A stretch of 64,000 bases of DNA from Mimachlamys varia (taxonomy: Eukaryota; Mollusca; Bivalvia; Pectinida; Pectinidae), in contig OX392533.1 in assembly GCA_947623455.1 (NCBI GenBank), forward strand, positions 33,664,229 to 33,728,228, given 5' to 3'. A program made the position numbers and the translations under genes. Numbering within the stretch: the first letter of the stretch is position 1; each line of letters starts with the position of its first letter. A model generated the notes under the pieces. The model had not been told where the DNA came from, searched no databases, and saw only the letters and a list, made by a program, of their open reading frames with translations. Positions 48,801 through 56,639 of this stretch are shown piece after piece.

Positions 48801-51800
48801 ATCAATTAGAAGGTTCAGCTCATGCTTACGTTAGAGGTAAGTTGTATGTATGAAAGCTGAAAATATTTAATTGTTCACAACCCTAGAGATCACTTGAAAC
48901 ATAAATGGAATCCACAAGATGTTATCGTTCAAAATGTATGTTACAGTAAAATAAATTGAAAATTGAACGCACTAACTATATAATCAAACCATTCACATTG
49001 TATATTACACTGCAAAGAAATGCAGGTCATGACAGGACAAATTATTGTCCGATTAAAAAAGCAAGGCATCGCAAACGATACTAATCCCTTCGTGTGCTAA
49101 CACATGAACTCTGACGCAAAATGGGGGGTGGGGTTATTGCAGGACATTGAAATAACATCAGTTGTCATTTGCACTGAACTGCAATAGACATGGATGGGCT
49201 TATTATCAGTTTGGTCAGGATCCGTTCAGAAATGAAGTTGCAAGAGTGCTGACAAAAAGTAAACAGAAGGAAGACAGCTCCATACAATGACCAAAACGGT
49301 TATTGTGTTTCGAACAATCAATATATATTGTACGTTGTTATTTCGCTCACCTGTCGAGAAACTGAGTTGCAGGTTATGTTTCGCTCTATCAAAAGTTTCA
49401 CTTAGATTCACATTGATGATAAAAGGCTGCCCGCGCCGCACTATCAAATCTATTTCCGGTTCCGGTTCTTTCTTACTCTCGTCAACGTGATCTGACCTTG
49501 TTTTATTGGTCATGTATCTGTCTGTATGGTGTTCGTGTAGTGTCCGGCCGATAAACAGATCAACCCCTGTTACGTGCAGGTTGTCCGTCAGGTCTCGATC
49601 CTGGGCGCGGACTTCAAACGGCCGTGGATCTGTAGGAGGATATGCATCAGAAAGATTATTATATATTATTACATAATGGGTTTGATTTTCCTTAACTTAA
49701 AAATGACTATTGCACGGTCACGTGCGAACTATTGAACACCGTGTGACGTTTCCTACCATTTCAAGCTTCAAAGTCAGTCAGGTGTCAATGCTGCCAGACA
49801 ACAGGCATGGCGACTTCTACAGGAAAGTTGAGATTAAGAGTCGCCAATAAATTCGGGTCGATTTTTTTTTTTTTTTTTTTTGTAGTTAATACTCAGATAA
49901 ATAAATATTTACCTATTAATTTTCCTTCATACTAGAGTTCATGCGATACATTATAAAATTGATATATTATTATTCATAAACATGTTAATAAAATAAATAA
50001 AATTGATATATTATTATTATTATTCATAAACATGTTAATAAAATAAACAATTTCAGTGATTCAAAGTGTGTTTTCGTGATTATGTAATTAAACAAGTATA
50101 TCATTCTCTCTTTCGGCCTCGTGCAATAGAACATCGGTCGATTACCAGTACCTCGTGTCAAATATTCTGGACTATTGCACAGACACCCATTATATATTTG
50201 TATACTATTATTAATTTACTACCATGTATTTCAGGCGTATATTTCTGAATTTTAAAAGGAAGACCGCATATATTTAGTCATCTTAATGAATATTTCAATA
50301 TATCCAATTGACATTGAATTCAACAGAGTGAATACAGTATATCGCAAGATATTCAATATGTATTCAGTTAAGTCCAAGTGTTTTAGTGCATTATAAACGG
50401 ATAAATATTTTATTCGTATTAACGAGGAACAAATAAAAATTTTATGATTACTTCAATGCATGCTAAATATTTTGAAGCAGAAGACGCTTACTCTTCCGGA
50501 ACACCTGGTCTTATCATCTTGTGCTTTTTCCAGAGTCTCCGTGTAAATCTTTCTTTTGTTCCTATTTTGCCTCTAGTTAAATCGATTTTGAGTTCGTATT
50601 ATGGTTTTGTTGACGCTTTGGTATTCTCTGATTTTCTTTTTTACACCATACAGCTGTTTCGTCTTTCTAGAATGATTTAAACTGGCAGTGGCCTAAAATG
50701 TGATAACTTGCAATTTTACGTCTTTTTCTATGATTTATGTTTATAATAAGATAATCTCCCATTTACCTGTCTTCATAAGACCTTAGCTATTGCGAGAACG
50801 ACAAACCTAAAACAAACCAAACCCTCTAGGTACAACTAATTCAAGCAGTTATTTAATCAAGAAGTAAACATAGGATAGCTTACAGTGTATTCATAAATAC
50901 AAAATATGTATCACAAGTGGGTCTATTATTTGAAAGTCTTAGTCATACGAATGAATTATATTTTGGTTTTTCTAAAGATATTGTTAGATATTCTGTTCAT
51001 TATATTTTTATAGCAAAACCTACCGTGGGGGGGGGGGGGGGGACTTATTAATTGTCCCAATTGTTATTTGTAAGCATTGTTTTGATAGGTAACAAAAAAA
51101 AGATATTTATTTTCAATACTGAAAATCTGGGGAGTGTTATTATAGAAGGAATAATATTTGATATGTCACTGTTAGAAATGTAATAAGGGAAACTCAATAG
51201 GGATGGGTGGTTTTACCGGTATACCGGTATACCGTGGTATAAAGTTTTGATGGTACGTACCGTGGTACATTAGTCTTGTACCGGTTTTTAGCGGACTTTC
51301 ATTTAACTTATCAATTTGAAAGAACTATTTGTTACATAGATCAATTGAAATTCCAATATGGTTTAATAATAATTTCCTATAAGTTTGCTGATCAAGTAGG
51401 ACAGACATAGCTTCACTCAAACAATATTAGAGGATAACACAACGAGAAACTTATGACAGGCCTCTTGTGGATTGGCTTCAGAACAAAAACAGCCCGAGAC
51501 CTTTACCTAGCTCAAACATTCAATCAAGGTGGTATATCGTGTTACGTACCGCAGTATTTGCCTAAATACCGTGGTATACCGTGGTACGTTTGATTTTGTG
51601 GTACCCAGCTCTTAAACACAACACTTCAAAAATTTGCAATAAAGGATAAAACCAATGTAATGAATTACTTTTGGAATGACATAATCATGTTGAAAGTACA
51701 GAATACATACGACCACGTCTCATAAGCCTCATGTCCCTTTCCCATGGGTACTCCGAGGTTCGCTCCGGTCCATACCGTAGGGCGTTCAGTCGGACTTTTG

Positions 51801-53657
51801 GAGACGTGCGGGGAGCACTGTCGGGCGGGGGCATGTCCGGCCAGCGGAACCCTAGATCCTCCTTCCTGAATGGCCGGATCTTTCTACCCCGCAGTTCGTG
51901 CGAGTTCTGTAAAAAATAAGTAAATTTATCGTACGAGTTGTTCCTCTTTTCAGATGAAACCAATACAGTGTGTATATAATAAGTCATTGAGAACGCATCC
52001 TCCATATCCAGGGGGTGCGCTCATATACGTTCTCTACATCTCTCTGAAATATGTCATGGACCCGTGTGCGCTACTTTGTTGATGAGGCAAAACAAGAAAA
52101 CTGGTTCCACTCTTTGGTGTACATCAAACAAATATCTTGGTCACATAACGGTACAAATCGACAAGCTTTGAATTCTGTGTTTTTTTTCTCATCTGTAATC
52201 TTCAAAAGACATGCATCAGCCTAGTGATTGGCCTGAGTTTTGTTTACCAAAGCGTGCTTTCAGTTTGCCATCACATATTCCAGCGGTGTAGAGAGCGAAG
52301 ACGAGCGTCCTTGACATCGAGAATGTATATAGAAAGATATAGACAAGTAATTGCTGTTAAAAGCGTCAGAGATTATGGTACATGTACATCGGGGCCTAAA
52401 ATTGCTGTTATGAAGTACACGAAATAAAGAATCCTACAAACCAATGAAGGCTAATTAGCAAAAAGATGCAACCAATGTTTGCCTATCGAAGTGTCAGGGA
52501 AGATGTTATGGTGATAGTACCCCCAGACTACCAATATCATCGTAACACGAGACAGTATACCAGCCAGGAACAGTTGGAGAGAAACAGCGAACAACAATGG
52601 TTCTACAACGGACAATGACTTAATTCCGAAATATTACTCTCAATCGCTATGACAATAATAACTATGAAAGCTAGAGGATATTTGTGGAGGAAAAATCAAC
52701 AACGAAGAGAGACAAAGGAAAGTGATAAGGTTAGGGAAAATACAGAGACAAAAGATGTCATCGAATAGAGCTGGCCAACACGGGTTTGTTTTGATACTAC
52801 AGTTCCAAAGAAGAATAATCACAAATGGAGATGGGATAAATGAGTTTGATGTGTTTTCAGAAAAAGAAAATGTTTGAGATTGTGTATGTTTGTTTTATTG
52901 TGATGTATCTGTGAAAAACTAGGGGAAACAAATACCCAAAACAAATTAAACTAGAAATGTGAGACTTATATGCCCCCTTCCCCCATATGAATTTAGTTCT
53001 TCATGCTTATTAGGTATGCGAAGTTTGATGACAAACGGATCAGTAGTTATTTAAATAAGCTGGTTACATTATCATGGGACGGAACGTGACGGACATGGGT
53101 AACACTATATGCCTCTGCCCCCCCCCCCCCCCCCCCCTCATTTCATGGCGGGGGCATAAAAAGGAATAATCACAAATTCTCTATCATAAAAGTAAGAAAT
53201 ATCCAAATGTGAAAAAGAGAAATCAAAGAAGCTATATTAAGAAGCCAAAGGGGGAAAGCAAGGGCACAGAGGGTGTACACACAGTTGCTTGGGTTTCTGT
53301 CAGTGTATGAAAAAAACAATGTTTATATATATGGAGCCGCGGCCCATTACAGAATATACATAACTGTAATGGGAGGCTCATTTCACACATATATATTTAT
53401 TATTTACGGACGGAAACTCAAGCAACTGTGGTGTACACGAGGTCCGGCATGGAACAGAAAAAGTGTTCGTCTCGACAAATCTGGAGCTGTGAAATTATTT
53501 CACTAGAACTTTGTCACGTAATTTAAAATTCTTACCCAAAATATATGACTAATTGCATATGTTATTAGAACACGCGAATTAACAGTTTGAAGGAATAATG
53601 AATGCTTTAGTATGTCTAAGATATGAATAAAGAGGCAATTACCTTGGCTGTGTCCAT
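35621..53657 (-). CDS. Transglutaminase-family gene, 795 aa, catalytic Cys replaced
   Basis: Transglutaminases form Ca2+-dependent gamma-glutamyl isopeptide crosslinks. This 15-exon gene joins in phase (2388 nt; exons listed separately). Domains: N-terminal extension (1-69), transglutaminase N domain (about 70-255), core (about 256-575) and two C-terminal barrels (about 605-795). In the core the active-site motif reads YGQPWVF: Pro392 replaces the nucleophilic Cys. Tyr356 replaces the transition-state Trp 36 residues earlier, the same spacing as in human TG2. His453 ([15 protein letters not shown]) and Asp479 ([11 protein letters not shown]) are kept. An intact frame with a lost nucleophile suggests a structural pseudoenzyme, as in erythrocyte band 4.2. 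The C-terminal barrel looks about 35 residues short. No signal peptide. The first exon is duplicated at 55815-55829. Confidence 0.9.
35962..36135 (-). mobile_element. GGGGGCAT-terminal MITE, reverse copy
   Basis: 'tgaaatgggggcatatacat' then the complement of the 'gggacgggacggacatggg' segment. Lies in the intron between exons 15 and 14. Confidence 0.6.
36366..36526 (-). CDS. Transglutaminase exon 14
   Basis: 161 nt: [20 protein letters not shown], then [20 protein letters not shown], barrel 1 end into barrel 2. Acceptor gttaatttcag. Confidence 0.82.
36838..37042 (+). mobile_element. Family R retroelement remnant
   Basis: 'gttttatggtcgccatcttt' (KFYGRHL segment) joined, after an internal deletion, to the 'ttcggtattttctaatgttt' tail. 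Confidence 0.55.
37100..37310 (-). CDS. Transglutaminase exon 13 (C-terminal barrel 1)
   Basis: 211 nt: [20 protein letters not shown], then [20 protein letters not shown], a beta-barrel pattern with the VGSDV-FT--V-N motif of the transglutaminase C domain. Donor ACAGG|GTGAGT. Confidence 0.88.
37600..37820 (-). repeat. Dispersed repeat of unknown class
   Basis: Shares 'gagacggaacccatt' and 'gcaaacgctcaa' blocks with the reverse complement of 54740-54955. Confidence 0.35.
38005..38093 (-). CDS. Transglutaminase exon 12 (linker)
   Basis: 89 nt: [20 protein letters not shown] and SETAELAKQ, the linker after the core. Phase 1 to phase 0 fits both neighbours. Confidence 0.8.
38148..38197 (-). 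mobile_element. Hammerhead retrozyme copy 3, left part
   Basis: 'cacgtaacacacacatatgc' through 'aaatttggtcatag', continuing at 39755 after the inserted element. Confidence 0.75.
38198..39754. mobile_element. 1.56-kb insertion inside a retrozyme
   Basis: Splits retrozyme copy 3; the retrozyme resumes in register on the other side with ATAG at both borders. Both ends carry TTGGCTACT-type sub-repeats, and the termini share CTCAC in inverted orientation. No transposase frame, so a non-autonomous DNA element or captured transcript (an AATAAA signal is present near 39440). Confidence 0.65.
39755..40022 (-). mobile_element. Hammerhead retrozyme copy 3, right part
   Basis: Continues from 'gatacagtatgccg' through the hammerhead to 'attaactgtggct', then truncated. 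Confidence 0.78.
39789..39832 (-). ncRNA. Type I hammerhead ribozyme, intact
   Basis: GCATCA, CTGAAGA, stem II GTCTTAGGAGGAC (one U-G pair), GAAAC, AGCT loop, GTA triplet, TGATGC. Core complete. Confidence 0.86.
40070..40290. repeat. TTCGCGAA-rich AT repeat
   Basis: Repeated 'ttcgcgaa' and 'aatttcgc' motifs in both orientations; MITE-like, ends not defined. Confidence 0.3.
40502..40608 (-). CDS. Transglutaminase exon 11
   Basis: 107 nt: [20 protein letters not shown], then [12 protein letters not shown], matching the end of the core (G-x-x-I-x-TK through YKYPEG). Confidence 0.85.
41077..41284. mobile_element. ~205-bp MITE
   Basis: Terminal inverted repeats 'accgtaatttccagtgtatt' and 'aatacgcaggaaattacggt' (imperfect). 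Internal 'gcgggctat' motifs, no ORF. Confidence 0.6.
41570..41732 (-). CDS. Transglutaminase exon 10
   Basis: 163 nt: [20 protein letters not shown], then [16 protein letters not shown]. The 3' border is uncertain: AAATAT|GTACGT (used here) keeps phase with exon 11, whereas the neighbouring GTATGT would not. Confidence 0.82.
42161..42273 (-). CDS. Transglutaminase exon 9 (His and Asp of the triad)
   Basis: 113 nt: [18 protein letters not shown], then [15 protein letters not shown]. Catalytic His453 and Asp479 are retained. Confidence 0.95.
42599..42743 (-). CDS. Transglutaminase exon 8
   Basis: 145 nt: [20 protein letters not shown], then [17 protein letters not shown], the R-LG-P-R-VTNF-SAHD-D-NL-ID block. 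Joins exon 7 through a split GTT codon. Confidence 0.92.
43460..45710 (+). mobile_element. Degenerate CR1/jockey-type LINE
   Basis: Frame fragments in order: [20 protein letters not shown] (endonuclease end), [20 protein letters not shown] with [25 protein letters not shown] (RT catalytic FADD), [20 protein letters not shown], and [14 protein letters not shown]. Many stops and frameshifts. In the intron between transglutaminase exons 8 and 7. A 64-bp direct tandem duplication occurs at 45363-45490. Confidence 0.85.
45811..45880. repeat. (CT)n microsatellite
   Basis: About 70 bp of 'ctctctctct', with ORF artefacts on both strands. Confidence 0.95.
46189..46366 (-). CDS. Transglutaminase exon 7 (active-site exon, Cys to Pro)
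   Basis: 178 nt: [20 protein letters not shown], then [10 protein letters not shown] and [16 protein letters not shown]. The codon at 46219-46217 is CCG (Pro) where transglutaminases have Cys; Tyr356 stands where they have Trp. No frameshift in the exon and the splice sites are normal. Confidence 0.94.
46980..47093 (-). CDS. Transglutaminase exon 6
   Basis: 114 nt, phase 0 at both ends: [20 protein letters not shown], then [13 protein letters not shown], matching the DPV-x-V-x-R core segment. Confidence 0.85.
47263..47338. repeat. Perfect hairpin, 29-bp arms
   Basis: 'attgcggcatgtatctagcg' plus 'cgaaaatcg' is exactly inverted after an 18-nt loop. In the intron between exons 6 and 5. Confidence 0.9.
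47797..47948 (-). CDS. Transglutaminase exon 5
   Basis: 152 nt, encoding [34 protein letters not shown] and KPWNFGQ, the EY-x-ND-x-G-x-I segment that starts the core domain. Donor TCAG|GTAAGT. Confidence 0.93.
48130..48210 (-). mobile_element. Family R retroelement tail fragment
   Basis: 'gcgtcaacaaaaccattatc' through 'caaaatatgaacaaaaggaa', reverse of the usual tail. Confidence 0.5.
48269..48541 (-). CDS. Transglutaminase exon 4 (N domain, second half)
   Basis: 273 nt. Encodes [20 protein letters not shown] and [15 protein letters not shown], matching the end of the N domain (VG.W...VLFNPW). Acceptor ctaaacaacag. Confidence 0.92.
49351..49629 (-). CDS. Transglutaminase exon 3 (N domain, first half)
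   Basis: 279 nt encoding [35 protein letters not shown] and [20 protein letters not shown], the hallmark transglutaminase N-domain motif with RRGQPF. Donor CGACAG|GTGAGC. Confidence 0.92.
50464..50635 (+). mobile_element. Family R retroelement tail
   Basis: 'gaagcagaagacgcttactc' through 'ttgacgctttggtattctct', intact tail only. Confidence 0.6.
50642..50700 (-). repeat. Degenerate retrozyme/hammerhead fragment
   Basis: Retains GACGAAACAGCTGTATGGTG (3' half of the ribozyme), but the CTGANGA core is lost. Confidence 0.6.
51195..51615. repeat. ACCGGTATACC-rich MITE-like element
   Basis: Starts 'gggtggttttaccggtatac' and ends with 'ataccgtggtacgtttgatt'. Internal repeats of GGTATACCG; no ORF. 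Confidence 0.45.
51714..51906 (-). CDS. Transglutaminase exon 2 (residues 6-69)
   Basis: 193 nt, acceptor attttttacag, donor CGTG|GTCGTA. A Pro/Arg-rich extension ([20 protein letters not shown], later [15 protein letters not shown]) ahead of the conserved N domain, as in factor XIIIa-like and invertebrate transglutaminases. Confidence 0.75.
52950..53160 (+). mobile_element. GGGGGCAT-terminal MITE, copy 3
   Basis: As the 33.0-kb copy, with a long poly-C run (from 53119) next to the right end. Confidence 0.6.
53643..53657 (-). CDS. Transglutaminase exon 1 (proximal copy)
   Basis: ATG GAC ACA GCC AAG|GTAATT: five codons MDTAK, phase 0, matching the phase-0 acceptor of the next exon at 51906. 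Chosen as start because no in-frame ATG occurs in exon 2 before the conserved region and the same micro-exon is preserved in the upstream duplicate. Confidence 0.6.
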
Positions 53658-53927
53658 GTTTTATCTACCATCATAATATAATCGCAATGCTGATCAAATG
53701 TAAATCCTGTTAAAGGTATGTGATATTTTAATGACATTATGATACACAATGAATCATTATTTTTCAAAGCCATATTATCTGCTAGAGTGAGTATTTTCAT
53801 TTCAAAACGCAATAACAAATGTTTTATGTACATAAATAACCATAATATCTTCTCATTTGACAGTCTGTTTAAACCCAACTTGAGATATAAAATAAAGGGT
53901 TAAGGCGTAAATCACCCCTTGTCTCAA

Positions 53928-54413
53928 AGATGACGGAACACATACTTATGCTGAACCTCTTAAATTTAGTAATAGATACAGTATGCCGACAAAATGAATT
54001 AAACTGCATCATACAGTTCTTTCGTCCTCCTAGGATTCTTCAGTGATGCAAGGGGCCAAAAGGAGGGAATCAATAATATCTAAACTAATGTGGAAGCAGA
54101 AGTGTCAGGTGCGTACAACCCCTTCAATTTATGAATTAAGAAGTAAAATTAAACTAGTTCTGTATAATTTCAAATCGTGTATTACGAAAATGTGTATATT
54201 ATGTACCGTGCCACTACTCAAATGAGATTAACTGTGGCTATGGAGGCTCCAGCAAACCTCTGGGACTAAAAAATCCACCAGCACAGTCTGCCACCCCTTA
54301 TCATAAAGATGACGTAACACACACATATGCTGCACCTCTTAAATTTAGTAATAGATATATACAGTATGCCGAAAAAATGAATTAAACTACATCATACAGC
54401 TGTTTCGTCCTCT
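53928..54413 (-). mobile_element. Retrozyme tandem copy (1.3 units, period 383 bp)
   Basis: Two hammerhead positions 383 bp apart: a degenerate one at 54006-54049 and the 3' half of a second at 54387-54413. 'agatgacg(t/g)aacaca' occurs at both unit starts (53930, 54307). A dimer-like structure as expected from multimeric or circular RNA templates. Confidence 0.8.
54006..54049 (-). ncRNA. Hammerhead ribozyme, degenerate
   Basis: Core CTGAAGA and GAAA kept and stem I perfect, but the first stem II pair is A-C and C15.2 is G (GAAAGAACTGTA), so activity is doubtful. Confidence 0.7.
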
Positions 54414-54739
54414 TCTCCAGTCAAGTTTGTTGTTCCATCTAAGCCATCTTGTATGGTTGCGTTTTAATCAACTGTTCTTCACCGTGTTATTTTTTATCTC
54501 CCACTTGCTTCCAATTCCTTTCTGCTGCCATGCTTAATATGTTACACAGTCATGTACTCCCTCTCTCATCAAGATGTTACCAATTCATTTCCAACTTCTT
54601 CATCTTCATCATATGACGTCATTTATGTTGCCTAGCTCTTTAGCTTCTGCATTTGATTATCTATGCTCACATCTTACTCCCATCATGCGTCTGTGGCGTT
54701 GGTATTGGAAGGTGTGATTTTTCAAGTCTCACAACCATG

Positions 54740-54956
54740 TTACTACCCTGCAGGCAGGGCATAAGAATTAAACCTGTTGTCCAATTGCATGATCGTAGAA
54801 GGTGACTAAACTTGGGATATTATCTTCTCCATTCTTTATAAACAACTTTCTCCTTACAAATGTCTCCCTTGACACAACCTCACTTTTGGCCTTTAGTTGA
54901 GCGTTCGCCCCTGTGAGGAAGGCTATGGGTTCTGTCCCCAGGCCGAGATTAATCAC
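54740..54956 (+). repeat. Dispersed repeat
   Basis: 'cctgcaggcagggcataaga' through 'gttctgtccccaggccgag'; partner of 37600-37820. The 62-codon minus ORF lies inside it and is not supported as a gene. Confidence 0.35.
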
Positions 54957-55087
54957 AAATGGAGGTGAGATAAATGAGTTTGATACATGTATGCTTGAAG
55001 GAAGGAAGATAATTGTTTGAGACTGTATGTGTTTGTTGTATTGTGATGTATCTGTGAAAAACTAGGGGAAACACATACCAAAACAAA

Positions 55088-55322
55088 TCAAACTAGAAAT
55101 GTTTGTGAGATATAAATGCCCCCCCCCCCCCCCCCATATGAAATTTCATGCTTATTAGGAATGCGAAGTTTGATGACAATCGGATCAGTAGTTATTTAGA
55201 TACGCTGGTTACATTACCATGGGACGGGACGGGACACGACGGGACGGGACGGGACGGACATGGGTACAAAATGTAACACTATATGCCCCCCCCCCCCCCA
55301 CCATTTCATGGCGGGGGCATAC
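55088..55322 (+). mobile_element. GGGGGCAT-terminal MITE, copy 4
   Basis: Contains two poly-C runs (from about 55118 and 55287) and an expanded GGGAC repeat (cgggacgggacacgacggga). Confidence 0.6.
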
Positions 55323-55814
55323 GCATACATGTAAAAAGGAATAATAACAAATTCTCTATCACAAAATTAAGACATAACCAAATGTGAAAAGAGAAATCAA
55401 AGAAGCTACATTAAGAAGCCAAAAGGGGAAAGCGAGGGCACAGAGGGTGTACACACAGTTGCTTGGGTTTCTCTCAGTATATAAAAAGCAATGTTTATAT
55501 ATATGGAGCCGCGGCCCATTACAGAATGTACATTACTGTAATGGGAGGCTCATTTCACACATATATGTTTATTATTTACGGACGGAAACTCAAGCAACTG
55601 TGGTTTGCACGAGGCCCGACATGGAACAGAAAAAGTGTTCGTCTCGACAAATCTGGAGCTGTGAAATTATTTCACTTGAACTTTGTCACGTAATTTAAAA
55701 TTCTTACCCAAAATATATGACTAATTGCATATGTTACTAGAACACGCGTATTAACAGTTTGAAGGAATAATGAATGCTTAAGTATGTCTAAGATATGAAT
55801 AAAGAGGCAATTAC

Positions 55815-55829
55815 CTTGGCTGTGTCCAT
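55815..55829 (-). CDS. Transglutaminase alternative exon 1 (distal copy)
   Basis: Identical ATG micro-exon and donor (MDTAK|GTAATT) in the second copy of the duplicated 1-kb segment. Either copy could splice to 51906. Confidence 0.5.
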
Positions 55830-56226
55830 GTTTTATCTACCATCATTATATAATCGCAATGCTGATCAAATGTAAATCCTGTTAAAGGTATGTGATATTT
55901 TAATGACATTTATGATATGCAATGTATCATTATTTCTCAAGGACATATTATCTGCTAGAGTGAGTATTTTCATTTCAAACCACAATAACAAATGTTTTAT
56001 GTACATAAATAACCATAATTAAAGAGTACTGTCGTCACCAGTGGCCGGGTTTTTAGGAAGGTGCTTATTTCCGCCGAATGCCTCCAGCTTTGTCTGCTGT
56101 TGTTTCATTCGAAACCGGTCGGTGGTCAAAAAGAACCAATCGACACGGATCTTATGTCAAACGAAACGGGTGTTTACATCTTGATATATCCCAATGACGG
56201 GTTTCACAATCTTTGCTTTTATTATA

Positions 56227-56372
56227 TATAACAGAGATCACTATCTTTTTCAATGCCTCCGCTAGGAGTCGAACCCGAAACCTCTGGCTACTAGTCTTAC
56301 GCTCAACCAATCGAGCTAAAGAGATCTCTCTAGCCGAGCGGTATATTGGCGCTAGTATTTACTAGGGTTACA
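56227..56372 (-). repeat. TRIM downstream LTR
   Basis: Starts TGTAACCCTAG and ends CTCTGTTATA (terminal CA mutated). About 80% like the other LTR by eye, including the tRNA-like region 56255-56325. Confidence 0.65.
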
Positions 56373-56480
56373 TTCTCCCCTCCAGAAAAGAACTCGTCCC
56401 GAGTTTCCCATGTGTCATAGGGATTCCTTTGCAAGTATCCTTAGTGTATGTCATTCCCGGGTTCCTGCGTGGGCGCCATT

Positions 56481-56634
56481 TGTAACAGAGGTCATTATTT
56501 TTACAATGCCTCCGCCAGGAGTCGAACCCGGAACATCTGGCAATACTAGCTAGTCTTACGCTCAACCGATCGAGCTAAAGAGAATATCACTCTAGCCGAG
56601 CGGTATATTGCAGCTAGTATATACCAGGATAACA
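56481..56634 (-). repeat. TRIM upstream LTR
   Basis: TG...CA ends intact. tRNA-like T arm CCGGG-TTCGACT-CCTGG pairs fully (one G-U); the D arm GCTC/GAGC also pairs. Confidence 0.65.
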
Positions 56635-56639
56635 ATAAT

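Larger units (their letters stand above)
52820..53840. repeat. Duplicated 1-kb segment, proximal copy
   Basis: Aligns by eye with 54950-56015 at about 2.17-kb offset, including the GGGGGCAT MITE and the transglutaminase ATG micro-exon. Homology ends at 'ataaccataat'. Confidence 0.85.
54950..56015. repeat. Duplicated 1-kb segment, distal copy
   Basis: Second copy of the transglutaminase first-exon segment. Carries the same 'gagccgcggcccattacaga' and 'atggaacagaaaaagtgttc' blocks. Confidence 0.85.
56227..56634 (-). mobile_element. Miniature LTR-type element (TRIM) with tRNA-like LTRs
   Basis: Minus-strand order: LTR (56634-56481, 154 bp, TGTTATC...TGTTACA), 108-bp interior, LTR (56372-56227, 146 bp, TGTAACC...). 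The interior begins AATGGCGCCCACGCAGG, a TGG-initial primer-binding-site-like stretch, and ends GGAGGGGAGAA directly before TG, like a polypurine tract. No protein capacity. Each LTR holds TAGCTCGATTGG or TAGCTCGATCGG (A box) and GGTTCGACTCC (B box) at tRNA spacing. No clear target-site duplication. Confidence 0.65.

Noticed and set aside
53273..53506. Duplicated ORFs at 53273-53506 and 55384-55698
   Set aside because: They exist in both copies only because the 1-kb segment is duplicated; frames differ by indels and no domain is visible.
56255..56345. Bona fide tRNA gene
   Set aside because: A and B boxes and two arms are present, but the acceptor stem does not pair and the unit lies inside a duplicated terminal repeat.
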